Shown here: positions 24,498-35,231 of the stretch, one piece after another
How positions within the stretch are numbered: position 1 is the first letter of the stretch
Layout of the letters: every line of letters starts with the position of its first letter
Source: Paulownia fortunei
Lineage: Eukaryota; Streptophyta; Magnoliopsida; Lamiales; Paulowniaceae
NCBI GenBank assembly: GCA_019321725.1
Contig: CM033111.1
Location: forward strand, 11,160,001 to 11,224,000
DNA length: 64,000 bases
Direction: 5' to 3'
Program-made: the position numbers and the translations under genes
The notes under the pieces: generated by a model
Database searches by the model: none
Told to the model about the DNA's origin: nothing
The model's input: only the letters and a program-made list of their open reading frames with translations

Positions 24498-26149
24498 TGA
24501 TAAACATTTAGAAGTATACAATTTAGTAGGATTTAAATAATTATTTTTACTTTAAAATTGTCATTAGAACTCTCAATTAAAGTATTTTTGTGTTTTAGGA
24601 ATAAAATGGGAAATCAACATAAAAAAATGAGATTAAAAAGTTTTTTTTTATGTAGGTTTTAGAGAGACTGATGTAACTTTTGATTCCAAAATAGTTTTGG
24701 GTTCATTCTTGAGGCAATGGATTGATAAGTCATTCATCTATAAGTTCATGCAGATCTTTAATCCCATACTAAACATGTGAGGATCAAAGAAGTTGGATTA
24801 TAAGTGGTTGTACAAAATAGATCACAAAAAATTCGGATCAGAGTTAAGTCCAATCCTAACCTATTTTACCAATAGGGTCATATCTCTTAATTTTTTTATT
24901 AAAATTTGGATATGTTATATGCACGAGATAGATAAACAAGTTTTCTCAAAATATAATGGTGAGAAAATATGTCAAAATGGTTAATAAACATGTTGCAATG
25001 CACTGCTAATGTAGAAGGATGTCTCTTGAATATAATCCCGTAATTTGACAATATCTTCCTCATTCAGCAGCCAAATTGGACAAATGAGATATGTGCATAT
25101 ATTAGCAAAGAATGTTCTACAACTTTGATTCTTTACCCATTATCAGAATCAGGTTGTATCTGCCCTAAAAATTCAATTCAATTGGGTAGGTAAAAATATC
25201 GTAGATTTGGTGAAACAACTTACCAACTCTTGACAACAAGCATACCACTTGATTGTTTAATTCCTCCATTATTTATAAGGCCTCTATCATACTCCAAGAA
25301 GTATAAATAGACTATATATTAAGCTTGTAAGAAGGGAGAGGGGGCGTAGAGGGGAAAATAAAGTTTTATTGTTATCTTGTTTAGACTAAGTTTTATAGTA
25401 TTAATGTAAGTTTTCTAGTAGTATTAGAAATGTATTCCCTAATTTCTCTTCTATTTTTAGTCTTTTATACTTTTATTATGTCTTTTTAAATTTTATTCAC
25501 CTAAGGAGAAAGGGTGAACCTCTTGATGAAGGAAAATGAATGGTTATAAAGATAGAAAATATTTAAGTGTATTGTATTATTGTTTTAATTTTTTATCTAA
25601 ACCCTACTTGTTTTGTTGTGATTGTTGATATATGTATCACTAATGACACAATAAATACTTGGGTTCATTCAGCTAGACATTTGGTTTTATTACACCAACC
25701 ACTAATGTGAAACCTTGATTTGTTGTAAACGAAGGTGTGCATAAATACTTGATCCCATAAATAAATGTTGGTGTTAAAAAATAATTTACAAATAGTAAGA
25801 CAATATCATGATTACCTTAATACATGAGTTATTTGATAATATCTTCCTGTTGGAACCTTCATTATATGGATTTCAATAGTGGCAATTAAAAGAGGTAAAA
25901 AGAATAAATAAATCATTCCTCTATCCAAAACTCAAGAGAAAATCCTTAATCCTCAATATTTTTATTACTTTGGTTTTTTATAGTTATAACATACATTATT
26001 TTTGTATATTATAAACCACATAAAGCCCATCTTTTTTAGAAATATAATCCTAAAATATTCAAAAACTTCCTTGTGAATTGGCCTCGGACTCACAATAAAT
26101 TTATTACTTGACGCAATCTGCACTTGGGTTTGAACTTAAAGTTATAGCA
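24498..26149 (+). mobile_element. 5' LTR of gypsy element A, interrupted
   Basis: It starts TGATAAACATTTAGAAG and ends AAGTTATAGCA. The left part (to about 24884) and the right part (from about 25866) match the 3' LTR and the LTR of element B. The roughly 980 bases between are absent from both of these, so they are probably an insertion. Without it the LTR would be about 667 bp, close to the 675 bp of element B. Confidence 0.8.
24885..25865. mobile_element. ~1-kb insertion inside the 5' LTR of element A
   Basis: Unmatched in the 3' LTR and in element B. It contains TATAAATAG at 25302-25310 followed by a purine-rich stretch, like an LTR promoter and transcript leader. A 15-17-base word, TTTGA(C/T)AATATCTTCCT, occurs near both ends (25046-25062 and 25833-25850). 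Edges are approximate and the family is unknown. Confidence 0.45.
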
Positions 26150-26155
26150 AGTTTT

Positions 26156-26173
26156 TGGTGTCGTTGCCAGGGA
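26156..26173 (+). other. Primer-binding site of gypsy element A (tRNA-Asp type)
   Basis: TGGTGTCGTTGCCAGGGA differs at three positions from TGGCGCCGTTGCCGGGGA, the complement of the 3' end of plant tRNA-Asp used by Athila elements. It lies six bases after the LTR. Confidence 0.85.
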
Positions 26174-26246
26174 AGGCAAGGTAAATATTCAGGTTTGTAA
26201 ATATTTTTTCTTTGTAAATATTATGTTTTATTTTCTTTATAATTAT

Positions 26247-27716
26247 ATGGTCATATGGTATCGTAGTCATAATTCTCGGCGTTTAGTTAGAAATAATTCT
26301 GAAACTTTATTTGAAAATTTGTTTGAGTCACCTACACACACTTCTACCATGGCTGAAAATAAAAGTATATAGGATAAAAGTGAGAATCAACAGGTGCATA
26401 CCATGCATTATTACTTGTAACCTCCTCGAAATTATTCTCCTTCTTGTTTCATTTTTCCTCTCAATGCAAATAACTTTCGATTCAAGCAAGGTATGATCCC
26501 TTTACTTTCTAATTTCTATGGTTTAGACTCTAAAAGCCTCTACTTGTATCTGAAAGAATTTGATGAAGTATGTGCCACTTTTGATTATCAAACTTGTACA
26601 AATGACATTATTAAGCTCAAATTATTTCCTTTTTCTTTAAAGATAAATATAAATCTTGGCTTAATTATTTAAAACCAATGTCAATTGGCACATGCCAAGA
26701 AATGCAATTGGAATTTTGAAAAAGTTCTTTCCTACTCATAAAACTAATTTTTTGAAAAGACAAATCCAAAACTTCTCTCAAAATTCTAATGAAATTTTCT
26801 TTTAATGTTGGGAAAAAATAAAAGATTTGTTGAATTCTTGCCCACATCATGATTTTGAAAAATAATGCTTAATTAATTTCTTTTATAAAGGTTTAACTCC
26901 TGAAACAAAATAATTTATTAAAATAATATGTAATTGTGAGTTTCTTGATAAAAAACCTGATGAAGCCTAGAATATCCGAACCATTTGACAGAAAACTCTC
27001 AATCATGGGATAATGTTAATTCTTTTGAAGGTTTTATTAATCTAATCCTGCTAATAGTAATAAAGGAAAATATTACCTTAGTCAAGAAGATGATCTAAAT
27101 GCTAGGATTACAAGTTTAGCAAGAAAAGTTGAAGCCATGGAACTTAAAAAAGTAAAGAAAATAAAATTTATACAAGATGAAGAAGTTTGTAGCAATTGTG
27201 AACTTAATGAGCACTCCGCCAATAAATGTCCAAACATTCTAGTACAAACAAATTTCATGAACATATTCAGAAAACCTTTCCATTCTCCTTATTCCGAAAC
27301 TTACAATCTATAATGGAGAAATTATCCTAATTTTAGTTAGTGATATGATAATCGTGCCCAACTGCTATATTTACAAAAGCCATCAAACTTTTCTTCTTAT
27401 CTAGCTCCATATACAAAATCCCTCAATAAGACTTTTTAAGCATTTATGCATAAATAAACAAACATCAATAATCAAATTTCACAAGCCACTAATAAGATCC
27501 AGAACACAATTTCAACATTAACTATCTCTTTGCACACTCAAGAAAAAAGGTAAGTTTTTTGCTCAACCTCAACCTAATCCTTCCACTCAATGTCATATTT
27601 CTTCTTCAGGTGAAAATTCAATAAAGGAGGCTAATTTGGTCACAACTCTTTAAAGTGGAAAAGTTGTTAATAAGACTTTTTATCCCAAGGAGAAAGTTTC
27701 TAATCTACCTTCAAGA
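26247..27716 (+). pseudogene. gag of gypsy element A (degenerate)
   Basis: It starts at ATG 26247 (MVIWYRSHNSRRLVRNNSET), the same start as element B's gag. The capsid region follows with many stops and frameshifts. A CCHC zinc knuckle is intact at about 27186-27228 (CSNCELNEHSANKC, spacing CX2CX4HX4C), which would bind the element RNA. A low-complexity linker leads to the protease. Confidence 0.8.
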
Positions 27717-28570
27717 GTGAAGAAGGAGAATAGTGTTTTCAATGAAGGTAAGTGTGAAAATGATGAAAAAGAAAAATATTTACTTTCAACACCATTTCCT
27801 CAAAGATTGCAACCAACTCAAAAATTGAACTCAAATTCTAAAATCTTTGAACTTTTTCAACAAGTCAAAATTAATATTCCATTGTTAGATGCAATTAAAC
27901 ATGTTCCTTCTTATGCCAATTTTTTGTAAGATTTGTGTACAATCAAAAGAAAACATCATGTACAAAAGAAGATATTTTTAACTGAAAGTGCTAATTTAAT
28001 CATTCAACAATTCACTCTACCCAAGTACAAAGATTTAGGTTGTCCAACCATTTCATGTACCATAGAAAACACTAGAAAAGAGCATGCTTTGCTTGATCTT
28101 AGTGCTAGTGTAAATCTTCTACCTTTCTTAATTTATAAACTGTTAGGTTTAGGAGAACTTAAAACAACTTTTGTTGTAGTCTAACTAGCTGACCGTTCGA
28201 TTAAAGTTCCAAAGGGAGTAGTAGAAAATATGTTGGTATAAATTGATAGGTTTTACTTTCTAGTCGATTTTTTCATAATTTGGACACAGAGTCTGTTTCA
28301 CATACATATACACAGATTCCTATCATTTTGGGTCAACCTTTTTTTGGAACTTCAAATGCTTTGATTAATTGTGTAAATAGTATTTTGAAGTTATCTTTTG
28401 GAAATATGACTTTGGAACTAAATGTGTTTAATATTTGTAAGCAACCTGCAGAAGATGTTGAAGTACATGAAGTGAATTCACTTGAGGAACTAAATTATGA
28501 ATATTATACTATCGCTAATTCTTTAGATCCTTTCCCACATTATAATACTATCTCTGAATTTTCGTAGGAA
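27717..28570 (+). pseudogene. Protease and linker of gypsy element A (degenerate)
   Basis: It contains FQQVKINIPLLDAIKHVPSY and, near 28095, LLDLSASVNLLPF. The usual aspartic-protease motif in this family is DLGASI, as kept in element B, so the glycine after the catalytic Asp is changed to serine. Stops occur at 27930 and 28182. The linker frame 28280-28567 (PIILGQPFFGTSNALINC) ends the protease domain. Confidence 0.85.
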
Positions 28571-28654
28571 CAAGAAAAATACTTTTGAAAGCTAAGGTTT
28601 GAAGAACTCTTATCATCAACAGTATAATCTATTTCATCAAGTATTAAAGCTCCC

Positions 28655-29500
28655 ATGATTGATATGAAATATTTGTTATTTGATTTTAAATACTCTTTCT
28701 TGGGTGAGAATGATATTTTTCCAATAACAATTTGTTCCAAACTTGATGCAACCCAAGAAGGTAAGTTGATCGAAACTCTGAAAATGCATAAAAATACTTT
28801 AGGATGGACCATTGCTGATATTAAATGTATTAGTCCTTTAATTTGCACACATAATATCTATCTAGAGGAAAATGCTAAACCTTCGAGAGAGATGCAACGA
28901 AGGCTAAATCCTAATATGAAAGAAGTACTGAGAAATGAAGTCATTAAACTATTAGATAATGGAATCATTTATCTTATTTCTGACAACAAATGGGTAAGTC
29001 CTACTCAAGTTGTACCAAAGGAATCCGGAGTTACTGTAGTCAAGAATGAGAATAATGAATTAATTTCAACCAAAACTGTTATTGGTTGGAGAATGTGCAT
29101 TGACTGTAGAAAACTCAATTTAGTTAGTAGAAAAGATCATTTTCCACTATCATTCATGGATAAAATCCTAGAAAGAGTTGTGGGATATGAATTTTACTTC
29201 TTTTTAGATGGATATTCTAGATATAATCAAATTATAATTACACTTGAAGATCAAGAGAAAGCAACTTTTACATGTCCTTTTGGTACTTTTGCATATCAAA
29301 GAATGCCTTTTGGATTATGTAATGTTCTGGCTACATTCCAATGATGTATGCTTAGTATTTTTAGCGACATGGTTGAACATTTTCTTGAAATCTTAATAGA
29401 TGATTTTTCTATTTTTGGTAATTTGTTTGACGATTGTTTGTCAAATTTAGAAAAGTTTTGATCACTGTGTGAAGAAAAGAACTTTGTAATCAATTGGGAG
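28655..29500 (+). pseudogene. Reverse transcriptase of gypsy element A
   Basis: An open frame of 229 codons (28655-29344) holds RMCIDCRKLN, FFLDGYSRYNQI (family FLDGYSGYNQI) and FAYQRMPFGLCN. A stop at 29342 replaces the codon after ATFQ. The catalytic-box region follows as LIDDFSIFG, keeping the DD pair of the usual MDDFSVFG. A second stop follows at about 29458. Confidence 0.9.
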
Positions 29501-29512
29501 AAATGTCATTTT

Positions 29513-30134
29513 ATGGTAACAATTGGTATAGTTCTTGGACACATTATTTTATTAAAAGGCATTGAAGTAGATAAATCTAAAATCGAGCTAATTGCCAATT
29601 TGTCAATACCAAAGTCTGTGAATGAGGTAAGATCATTTTTAGGACATGCTGGTTTTTATAGAAGATTTATCAAAGATTTTAGTATAATATCTAAACCTTT
29701 GTGTAATCTTCTAACAAAAGATATTATATTTGAATGGACTGAAAATTGTGAAAACATTTTTATTAAACTTAAAAGCATTCTTACGACTGTTCAATCATAC
29801 AGCCTCCAGATTGGACTTTATCTTTTAAAATAATATATGTTGCCAGTGACTATGCTATTGGAGCTGTCTTAAGACAAAGAAAAGATAAGAAACCATATCT
29901 TATATACTATGCAAGTAAAACTTTAAATAGTGCTCAATTGAATTATTCAACAACTAAAAAAAATTACTTGGTGTAGTTTTTGCATTGGACAAATTTAGAT
30001 CTTATCTTATTGGTTCACTGGTTATTGTTTAGTAATCATGCAGTTTTGAAATATCTTTCATAAAAAAAAGATGTCAAACCTAGACTGGTTAGAAATTCAA
30101 GATTACGATTCGAAATAAGAAAGGAGTAGAGAAT
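29513..30134 (+). pseudogene. RT connection and RNase H of gypsy element A
   Basis: The first frame reads EVRSFLGHAGFYRRFIKDFS and PLCNLLTKD, the RT thumb/connection. RNase H follows in pieces (YVASDYAIGAVL-like, then YYASKTLN) broken by frameshifts near 29830 and 29965. Confidence 0.85.
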
Positions 30135-31508
30135 ATGGTGGTTGATCATTTGTCCAGACTTGTTTGTGACAACTCATTTCAAACCACACCTATTAATGAC
30201 ACTTTTCCTGATGAACAACTATTTAATATTTCTATTTTACCTTGGTTTGTTGACATTATTAATTTTCTTGTGACAGAAAAGACGTCATCGTATTTGAACT
30301 TCCAAGATAAAAAAAAAGTTTTTACTGAGGTGAAAAACTTTTATTGGGATGATTCATACCTATTCAAATATTGTCTTGATCAAATCTTTCGAAGATGCGT
30401 GCCTGATAATGAGATATGTAATATTGTTAAATTTTATCATTTAAAAACATGTGGTGGTCACTTTCTGGCAAAGAAAACTGCTGCAAAGATCTTGCAATGT
30501 GGATGTTATTAGCCAACTCTTTTCAAAGATACTTACACTTTTTGCAAAAGTTTTAAAAATTGTCAAAAGTTAGGATTCATTTCAAAGCGAAACATGATTG
30601 CTCTACACCCTATCCTAGTGATTAAAATCTTTGACTGTTTGGGTATTGACCATGGGACCATTTCTATTATTATTTAATTTTATTTACATATTGGTTGCCA
30701 TATATTATGTCTTAAAATGGATCGAGGTAATTACCAATCGAAACAATGATCACAAAGTAGTAATAAAATTTTTTAAAAAAAATATTTTAAGTTTATTTGG
30801 AACTCCTTGATCCATTATCAGTGATGGGGGAAAACATTTTCAAAATAAAGTTTTTGGAACTTTAATAAGGATATACGAATCATACATAAACCTGCAACCC
30901 TTTATCACCCTTAGACAAATGGATAAGTTGAACTTACAAATGGGGAGATAAAATAAATTTTGAAAAAGATAGTTAACCTAAATCATAAAGATTGGTCTCT
31001 TAGACTTACCGATACACTTTGGCCATATAGAACTACTTTTAAAACATCACTAGGCATGTCTCTTTATAGGATAATTTATGAAAAATCCTATCATTTACCT
31101 ATTGAAATTGAACATAAAGCTTATTGGTCAATCAAAATGTTTAACTACAACCTTGATGAAGCTTCAAAATTGCTCAAATTTCAAATCAATGAACTTTACG
31201 AATTGAGAAATGCTGCATATGAGAATTCTAAAATTTATAAAGCAAGAATCAAAGATTTTCATGCTAATAAAATTTCAAAAAAAATATTTGAGGTTGGTCA
31301 AAATGTTTTGCTTTATAATTCTCAATTGAGTTTGTTTTCTAGAAAATTGAGATGAAGGTGTAGTGGTCCTTTAATTGTAAAAGAGATATATCCTTATGGA
31401 GCGATTGGCATTGAGAATTCTAGAAATGGTAACGTATTCAAAATAAATGGACAAAGACTTAAACTGTTTTTGGAGAATTTTCACAAGAGGAATTTTGTTT
31501 TCTTCTAA
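30135..31508 (+). pseudogene. Integrase of gypsy element A
   Basis: N-terminal frame 30135-30512 (VVDHLSRL, then GGHFLAKKTAAKILQCG) with a partly kept HHCC zinc region continuing past a stop. The catalytic core (30600-30960) is broken. The C-terminal frame 30960-31355 has WPYRTTFKTSLGMSLYRIIY and GQNVLLYNSQLSLFSRKLR, then ends after a stop with FKINGQRLKLF. No chromodomain is present, in line with a non-chromovirus lineage. Confidence 0.88.
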
Positions 31509-32002
31509 TCCTTGTTATGATTAGTGTGTGTATGTATATATACTTATTTTCTATAACTTTATTTATTTTATAGGCATTCTTTTTTTAGATGACATTATAT
31601 TAATTCTTGAGACGCATTCATATGGATTAGTATATAGTGCGATTCTTGATTTATGGACTCACGTTTGGGATGAATATAAGCATTATAGTCTTGAAAATCT
31701 GATATTAAAAAATCATGTTTGCCAGTTTATAAGAAAATTGGATAGAAAGCATATCTTCGACCCATAGTGGGTGTTTAAGTCATTATTGGACGTGAAACCA
31801 AAGAAAGATGTGAGCCACAATCACAACTATATATAGATTCACGTGTAAGTAGATAATTTTTAAATTTTATGTGTCCTTATTTTATACCTATTTAACAAAA
31901 TAAAAAGACGTACAATAAATACATTTCTCAATAAATAGCACCGTACTTAGTCTATTTTTTCACAACTCACTTTAAAAAAAATTGAAAGTCTCTTCCACTC
32001 AT
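31509..32002 (+). promoter_or_regulatory. Conserved pol-to-LOG spacer with splice-acceptor-like site
   Basis: After the integrase stop comes a non-coding stretch closely matched in element B (35231 back to about 35130). It is U-rich and ends in TTTATTTTATAG|GC with the AG at 31572-31573, a textbook plant 3' splice site. Element B has TTTGTTTTGTAG|GC at the same place. This suggests that the LOG frame was expressed from a spliced RNA. No donor has been identified. Confidence 0.45.
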
Positions 32003-32506
32003 AAGTTTAACTGTATTTGTGTCTTTTGTGGATTCGATAATCTTGGTAGAATGTTAGCATAAAGAAAAAATCATCTAGTGTATAGGGGAGGCAGTTTGGT
32101 GTTAATGGAGAGTGTTGTTACTTATTCTCATGTAAAAAGGGTCAAAGTTTTAGGAGTTATCCCAAAACCTTAAACAACAGAGAATATCACATGTATGACC
32201 ATTGAAGATGAGCTAAAAGTGTCACATATTAAATAATGTGGATGTATTCATCACTTTACCTGGTGGTTTTGGTACACTAAGGAATTATTTCAAGTTATCT
32301 CTTGGGCACAACTTAATATTCACCAAAAATCTGTAGGTATTCTTAATATTAATAGTTTCTATTATGGTTTGCTATCTTTAGTAGATCATGTTATGGAAAA
32401 AGGTTTTATTTCACTATATACAAGATGAATCCTCATTTCTGCTCGAACACCTGACCGACTGATTGATCAATTTTTAGCATATATGCCAAAACCTGATCCA
32501 GCCTAG
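32003..32506 (+). pseudogene. LOG-like: Captured LOG-type cytokinin riboside 5'-monophosphate phosphoribohydrolase, intronless, broken
   Basis: LOG enzymes release active cytokinin bases from their riboside monophosphates. Seen in order, across frameshifts: CICVFCG (family RICVFCGS), RGGSLVLM (GGGSVGLMG), KVLGVIPKP, TIEDELKVSH, FITLPGGFGTL (FIALPGGYGTLEE, the nucleotide-binding/catalytic signature), ELFQVISWAQLNIHQK, GILNINSFYYGLLSLVDHV, EKGFIS, ILISARTPDRLIDQFLAYMP and a TAG at 32504. The copy has no introns, whereas plant LOG genes have several, so the source was an mRNA. It lacks some residues after CICVFCG, has a shift right after GGFGTL and stops after SLYTR and in the MTIED region. It lies in element A between integrase and 3' LTR, as in element B. 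Confidence 0.9.
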
Positions 32507-33830
32507 GCCTGTGTAGATTGGTCTAACAGGGACAGTGGTTGAAAATGCAAAATGAAATTGACTCTTAGCTTGTGAAATTTATACTTAATGGTTTCAACTA
32601 ATAGTGTGTGTTTTGTATTGTTTAAACTTTTTTTTTTTTCAATAAGCCATACTTTAGGTAATATCTTTTAAACTATACTTTTCTATCTATTTTCGACATT
32701 GGGGATAATGTCTCAATTAGGTTGGGGGAGGGCATAATTGATATCATGTCTTGTGCGTTCAATGTGTGTTTTTCTATTTTTTTATAAAAAAAAAATCAAG
32801 CGTGTTTTCATTTAGGTCCATTGAAACCATGAGTGAAGGTGGCCAGAGTAAAGGGCAATCTTTTGACATTCTTGAGATGCACCCTAATTTTTTTTTAGTA
32901 TAACATGACATGTTTGTGAAGTTTTTAACTAAAATTTTTTGAATTATCAAAATATAATTTCAATCCTCTTTTTGTTAGAATCCAAGGTTACTATCTTGAA
33001 AAAAATATTAATCTTTTGCATATCCTAAACCTTGTGGAAACAATGGTTGCGATACATATAACTAAAAATTCCAACCATGTTAAAGTGTTTACTTTTTAAT
33101 ATTCACACATGTTTTGTGAATAAGTAGAGAGTTTGAGAAAACAAGCATTCTGAACTTTATTTGATCATTTGGATTTGTTTCATTGCATTTTTAGATGTTT
33201 TATTTTGTCTACCTTGAATGTGGAGAAATGAATTGGGTAAACCTTTATTGAAATATTTTGCTTTGTAGCTAGTGATGTGAGTATAATTATAAATCTTTCT
33301 TTTGATCTTTTATTATCATACAAGTCATGTTGTAAAAAATAAAAAAAATCACCAGTTCTTTTGCAAGTTAACCAATGAAATTCTGAGGCATATTTTGCTA
33401 AGACAGACTAGGTATTTCAAATTTGGTGACTACCTATCTTATACTGAATTTAGTTTGAATGCTTATCCTAAATCATTTAAACCATTTTCATGAGTGTTTT
33501 AACTATTTTCCAACTCCATGAGTGAATACCTTACCAACTTAAATGGCAAACACTTATTTGTAAGGAAATGAAGTTGAGGTTTTTTTATAATTGATTTTGA
33601 AGTTATATGCATCTTGGTCTGTAGAATAAAAAGTTAGCTTAGTGCATATACGCACATCTTTTTAAAATTCTAAAAATAAATCTCAAAAGCATCTATGATC
33701 TCTGACAAATGATTATTTATGATTGTTAGATAATTTTATAGGTTTCTTTTAAATTCTAATCATCATGTCATGTCCTTTTTATTTGTATTGTATTTCATTA
33801 CGCTATAATTACTTGGGACTAGTAAAAGTT
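32507..33830 (+). other. 3' spacer of gypsy element A
   Basis: Non-coding, AT-rich. 32697-32757 (TCAATTAGGTTGGGGGAGGG) and the next 150 bases match element B on both sides of the element A insertion. No recognisable gene. Confidence 0.6.
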
Positions 33831-33842
33831 GGTTGGAGGGTG
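33831..33842 (+). other. Polypurine tract of gypsy element A
   Basis: GGTTGGAGGGTG directly before the TG of the 3' LTR, the plus-strand primer site. Confidence 0.65.
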
Positions 33843-34369
33843 TGATGAATATTTAGAAGTGTACACTTAATTAGAATTTATATAATTATGTTTAATTTGA
33901 AATTATCATTAGAACTCCCAATTAAAGCATTTTTGTAATTTAGGAATAAAATATGAAGTGAACATAAAAAATGAGATTAAAAAGTTTATCTTTTTTTGTG
34001 CAGGTTTTAGAGGAACCAGCGTAACTTTCAATTTCGAAATGATTTTGAGTTAATTCTTGAGGTTATGGATTGATAAGTTATTCACCTACAAGTTCATGCA
34101 AACCTTGAATCCCATACTAAAAGTGTAAGGATCAAAGAAGTTGGATTATAAGTGGCTGTACAAAATGGATCATAAAAAATTCAGATCAGAGTTAAGCCTA
34201 ATGTTGACCTATTATCTTTATTATATTTTAAACCACATAAAACCCATTTGTTTTAGAAATATAATCATGAAATTTTCAAACAACTTCCCTATGGATCGAC
34301 CAAGGACTCATAAGAAATTTATTACTTAACACAACCTATACTTGGGTTTGCAACCTTAAACTTGTAGCA
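33843..34369 (+). mobile_element. 3' LTR of gypsy element A
   Basis: It starts TGATGAATATTTAGAAG and ends AACTTGTAGCA, 527 bp. It matches the outer parts of the 5' LTR and lacks the inserted kilobase. It also lacks about 150 bases that element B's LTR retains in the middle. TCAAC follows at 34370. Confidence 0.9.
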
Positions 34370-34519
34370 TCAACTATTCCCTCCCCTAACCTAATTGAGA
34401 CATTATCGCTAATGTCGAAAATAGATAAGAAAATAAAGTTTAAAAGATATTACATGAAATGTGACTTATTGAAAAATAAAGCTAAAACAACACAATATAT
34501 ACACTTTTAGTTGAAACCA

Positions 34520-34850
34520 TTAGGTTGGATCAGATTTTGGCACATATTCTAGAAGTTGATCAATCAGTTGGTCAAGTGTTGGAGTAGGAATGAGAATATG
34601 TCTCGCAGACGGTAAAATAAAACCTTTTTCGACAACATGATCTACAAAAGAAAGCAAACCATCAACATTAAGAATACTTATAGGTTTTTTGTAAATGTTG
34701 AGTTATACCCAAAAGACAATTTAGAATAATTCCTCTAGTGTTCCAAAAATCACCAAGTAGAGTGATGAATGCATTTGTATTGTTTAACATGTTAGACATT
34801 CTATCCTAAATATGTGATAATTTTAGCTTATCTTCGATGGTCATACCTAC
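34520..34850 (-). pseudogene. LOG-like: Captured LOG-type gene remnant in gypsy element B
   Basis: Read on the minus strand from about 34845: GMTIEDKLKLSH, RMSNMLNNTNAFITL (family QRKAEMARQADAFIALPGG), a decayed GG-GTLEE signature, then frames for GLLSFVDHVVEKGFI-like sequence, RHILIPTPTLDQLIDQLLEY and VPKSDPT with a stop at 34520-34522. TIED(E/K)LK(V/L)SH and the PK(P/S)DP tail are shared with the copy in element A, so both descend from one captured sequence. The N-terminal third (CVFCG, GGGS) is not recognisable and several frame breaks are present. Confidence 0.85.
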
Positions 34851-35231
34851 TACTTTTACCTTTGCTTTAATTTTCCATCATACTTCCCCTGGTATGTCCT
34901 TGTGCATAAGCATCCTTAATCTTTCAATTCTAGTTTTATAAATTTTTAAAATTATATTTTTAGAAAAAAAATGAAATCGTTTCTTGAGAGTTAGAAGAAT
35001 ATCATCTATTTTGAAAAGAATAAAAAAAGAGAATGAGAAAAAGATAGAAACTTTGTACAGAGATTTCAGTTATTTGGGAAACTTATAAGTCCGACTTCAA
35101 TAGCCACAAAGTACCATTATCCACCACTTAATCGGGAAAAGAAATGAAAAAAATAAAAGAAAGAAAGCCTACAAAACAAATAAATTTAGAGAAAATATGT
35201 ATAAATATACACATACTAATCATAACAAAGG

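Larger units (their letters stand above)
24498..34369 (+). mobile_element. Ty3/gypsy element A (Athila-type), nested in element B, carrying a captured LOG gene
   Basis: Nearly complete 9.9-kb element bounded by the exact 5-bp target duplication TCAAC (24493-24497, 34370-34374). Order: 5' LTR, tRNA-Asp-type primer-binding site, gag, protease, RT, RNase H, integrase, non-coding spacer with splice-acceptor-like site, LOG remnant, spacer, polypurine tract, 3' LTR. The domain order and primer site fit the non-chromovirus OTA clade, and Athila best. All pol frames carry stops or frameshifts, so it is dead. It is inserted in opposite orientation in a related element. Confidence 0.9.

Noticed and set aside
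26156..26173. Fragment of a tRNA-Asp gene (also at 44026-44043), and tRNA-Met-like words at 17284 and 39941
   Set aside because: Each is only 13-18 bases long, adjoins an LTR and is complementary to a tRNA 3' end. They are retrotransposon primer-binding sites.
33843..34369. Reading the short 3' LTR of element A as a 1.1-kb deletion
   Set aside because: The LTR of related element B (675 bp) also lacks most of that block, so an insertion into the 5' LTR explains the data better. Only about 150 bases seem truly deleted from the 3' LTR.
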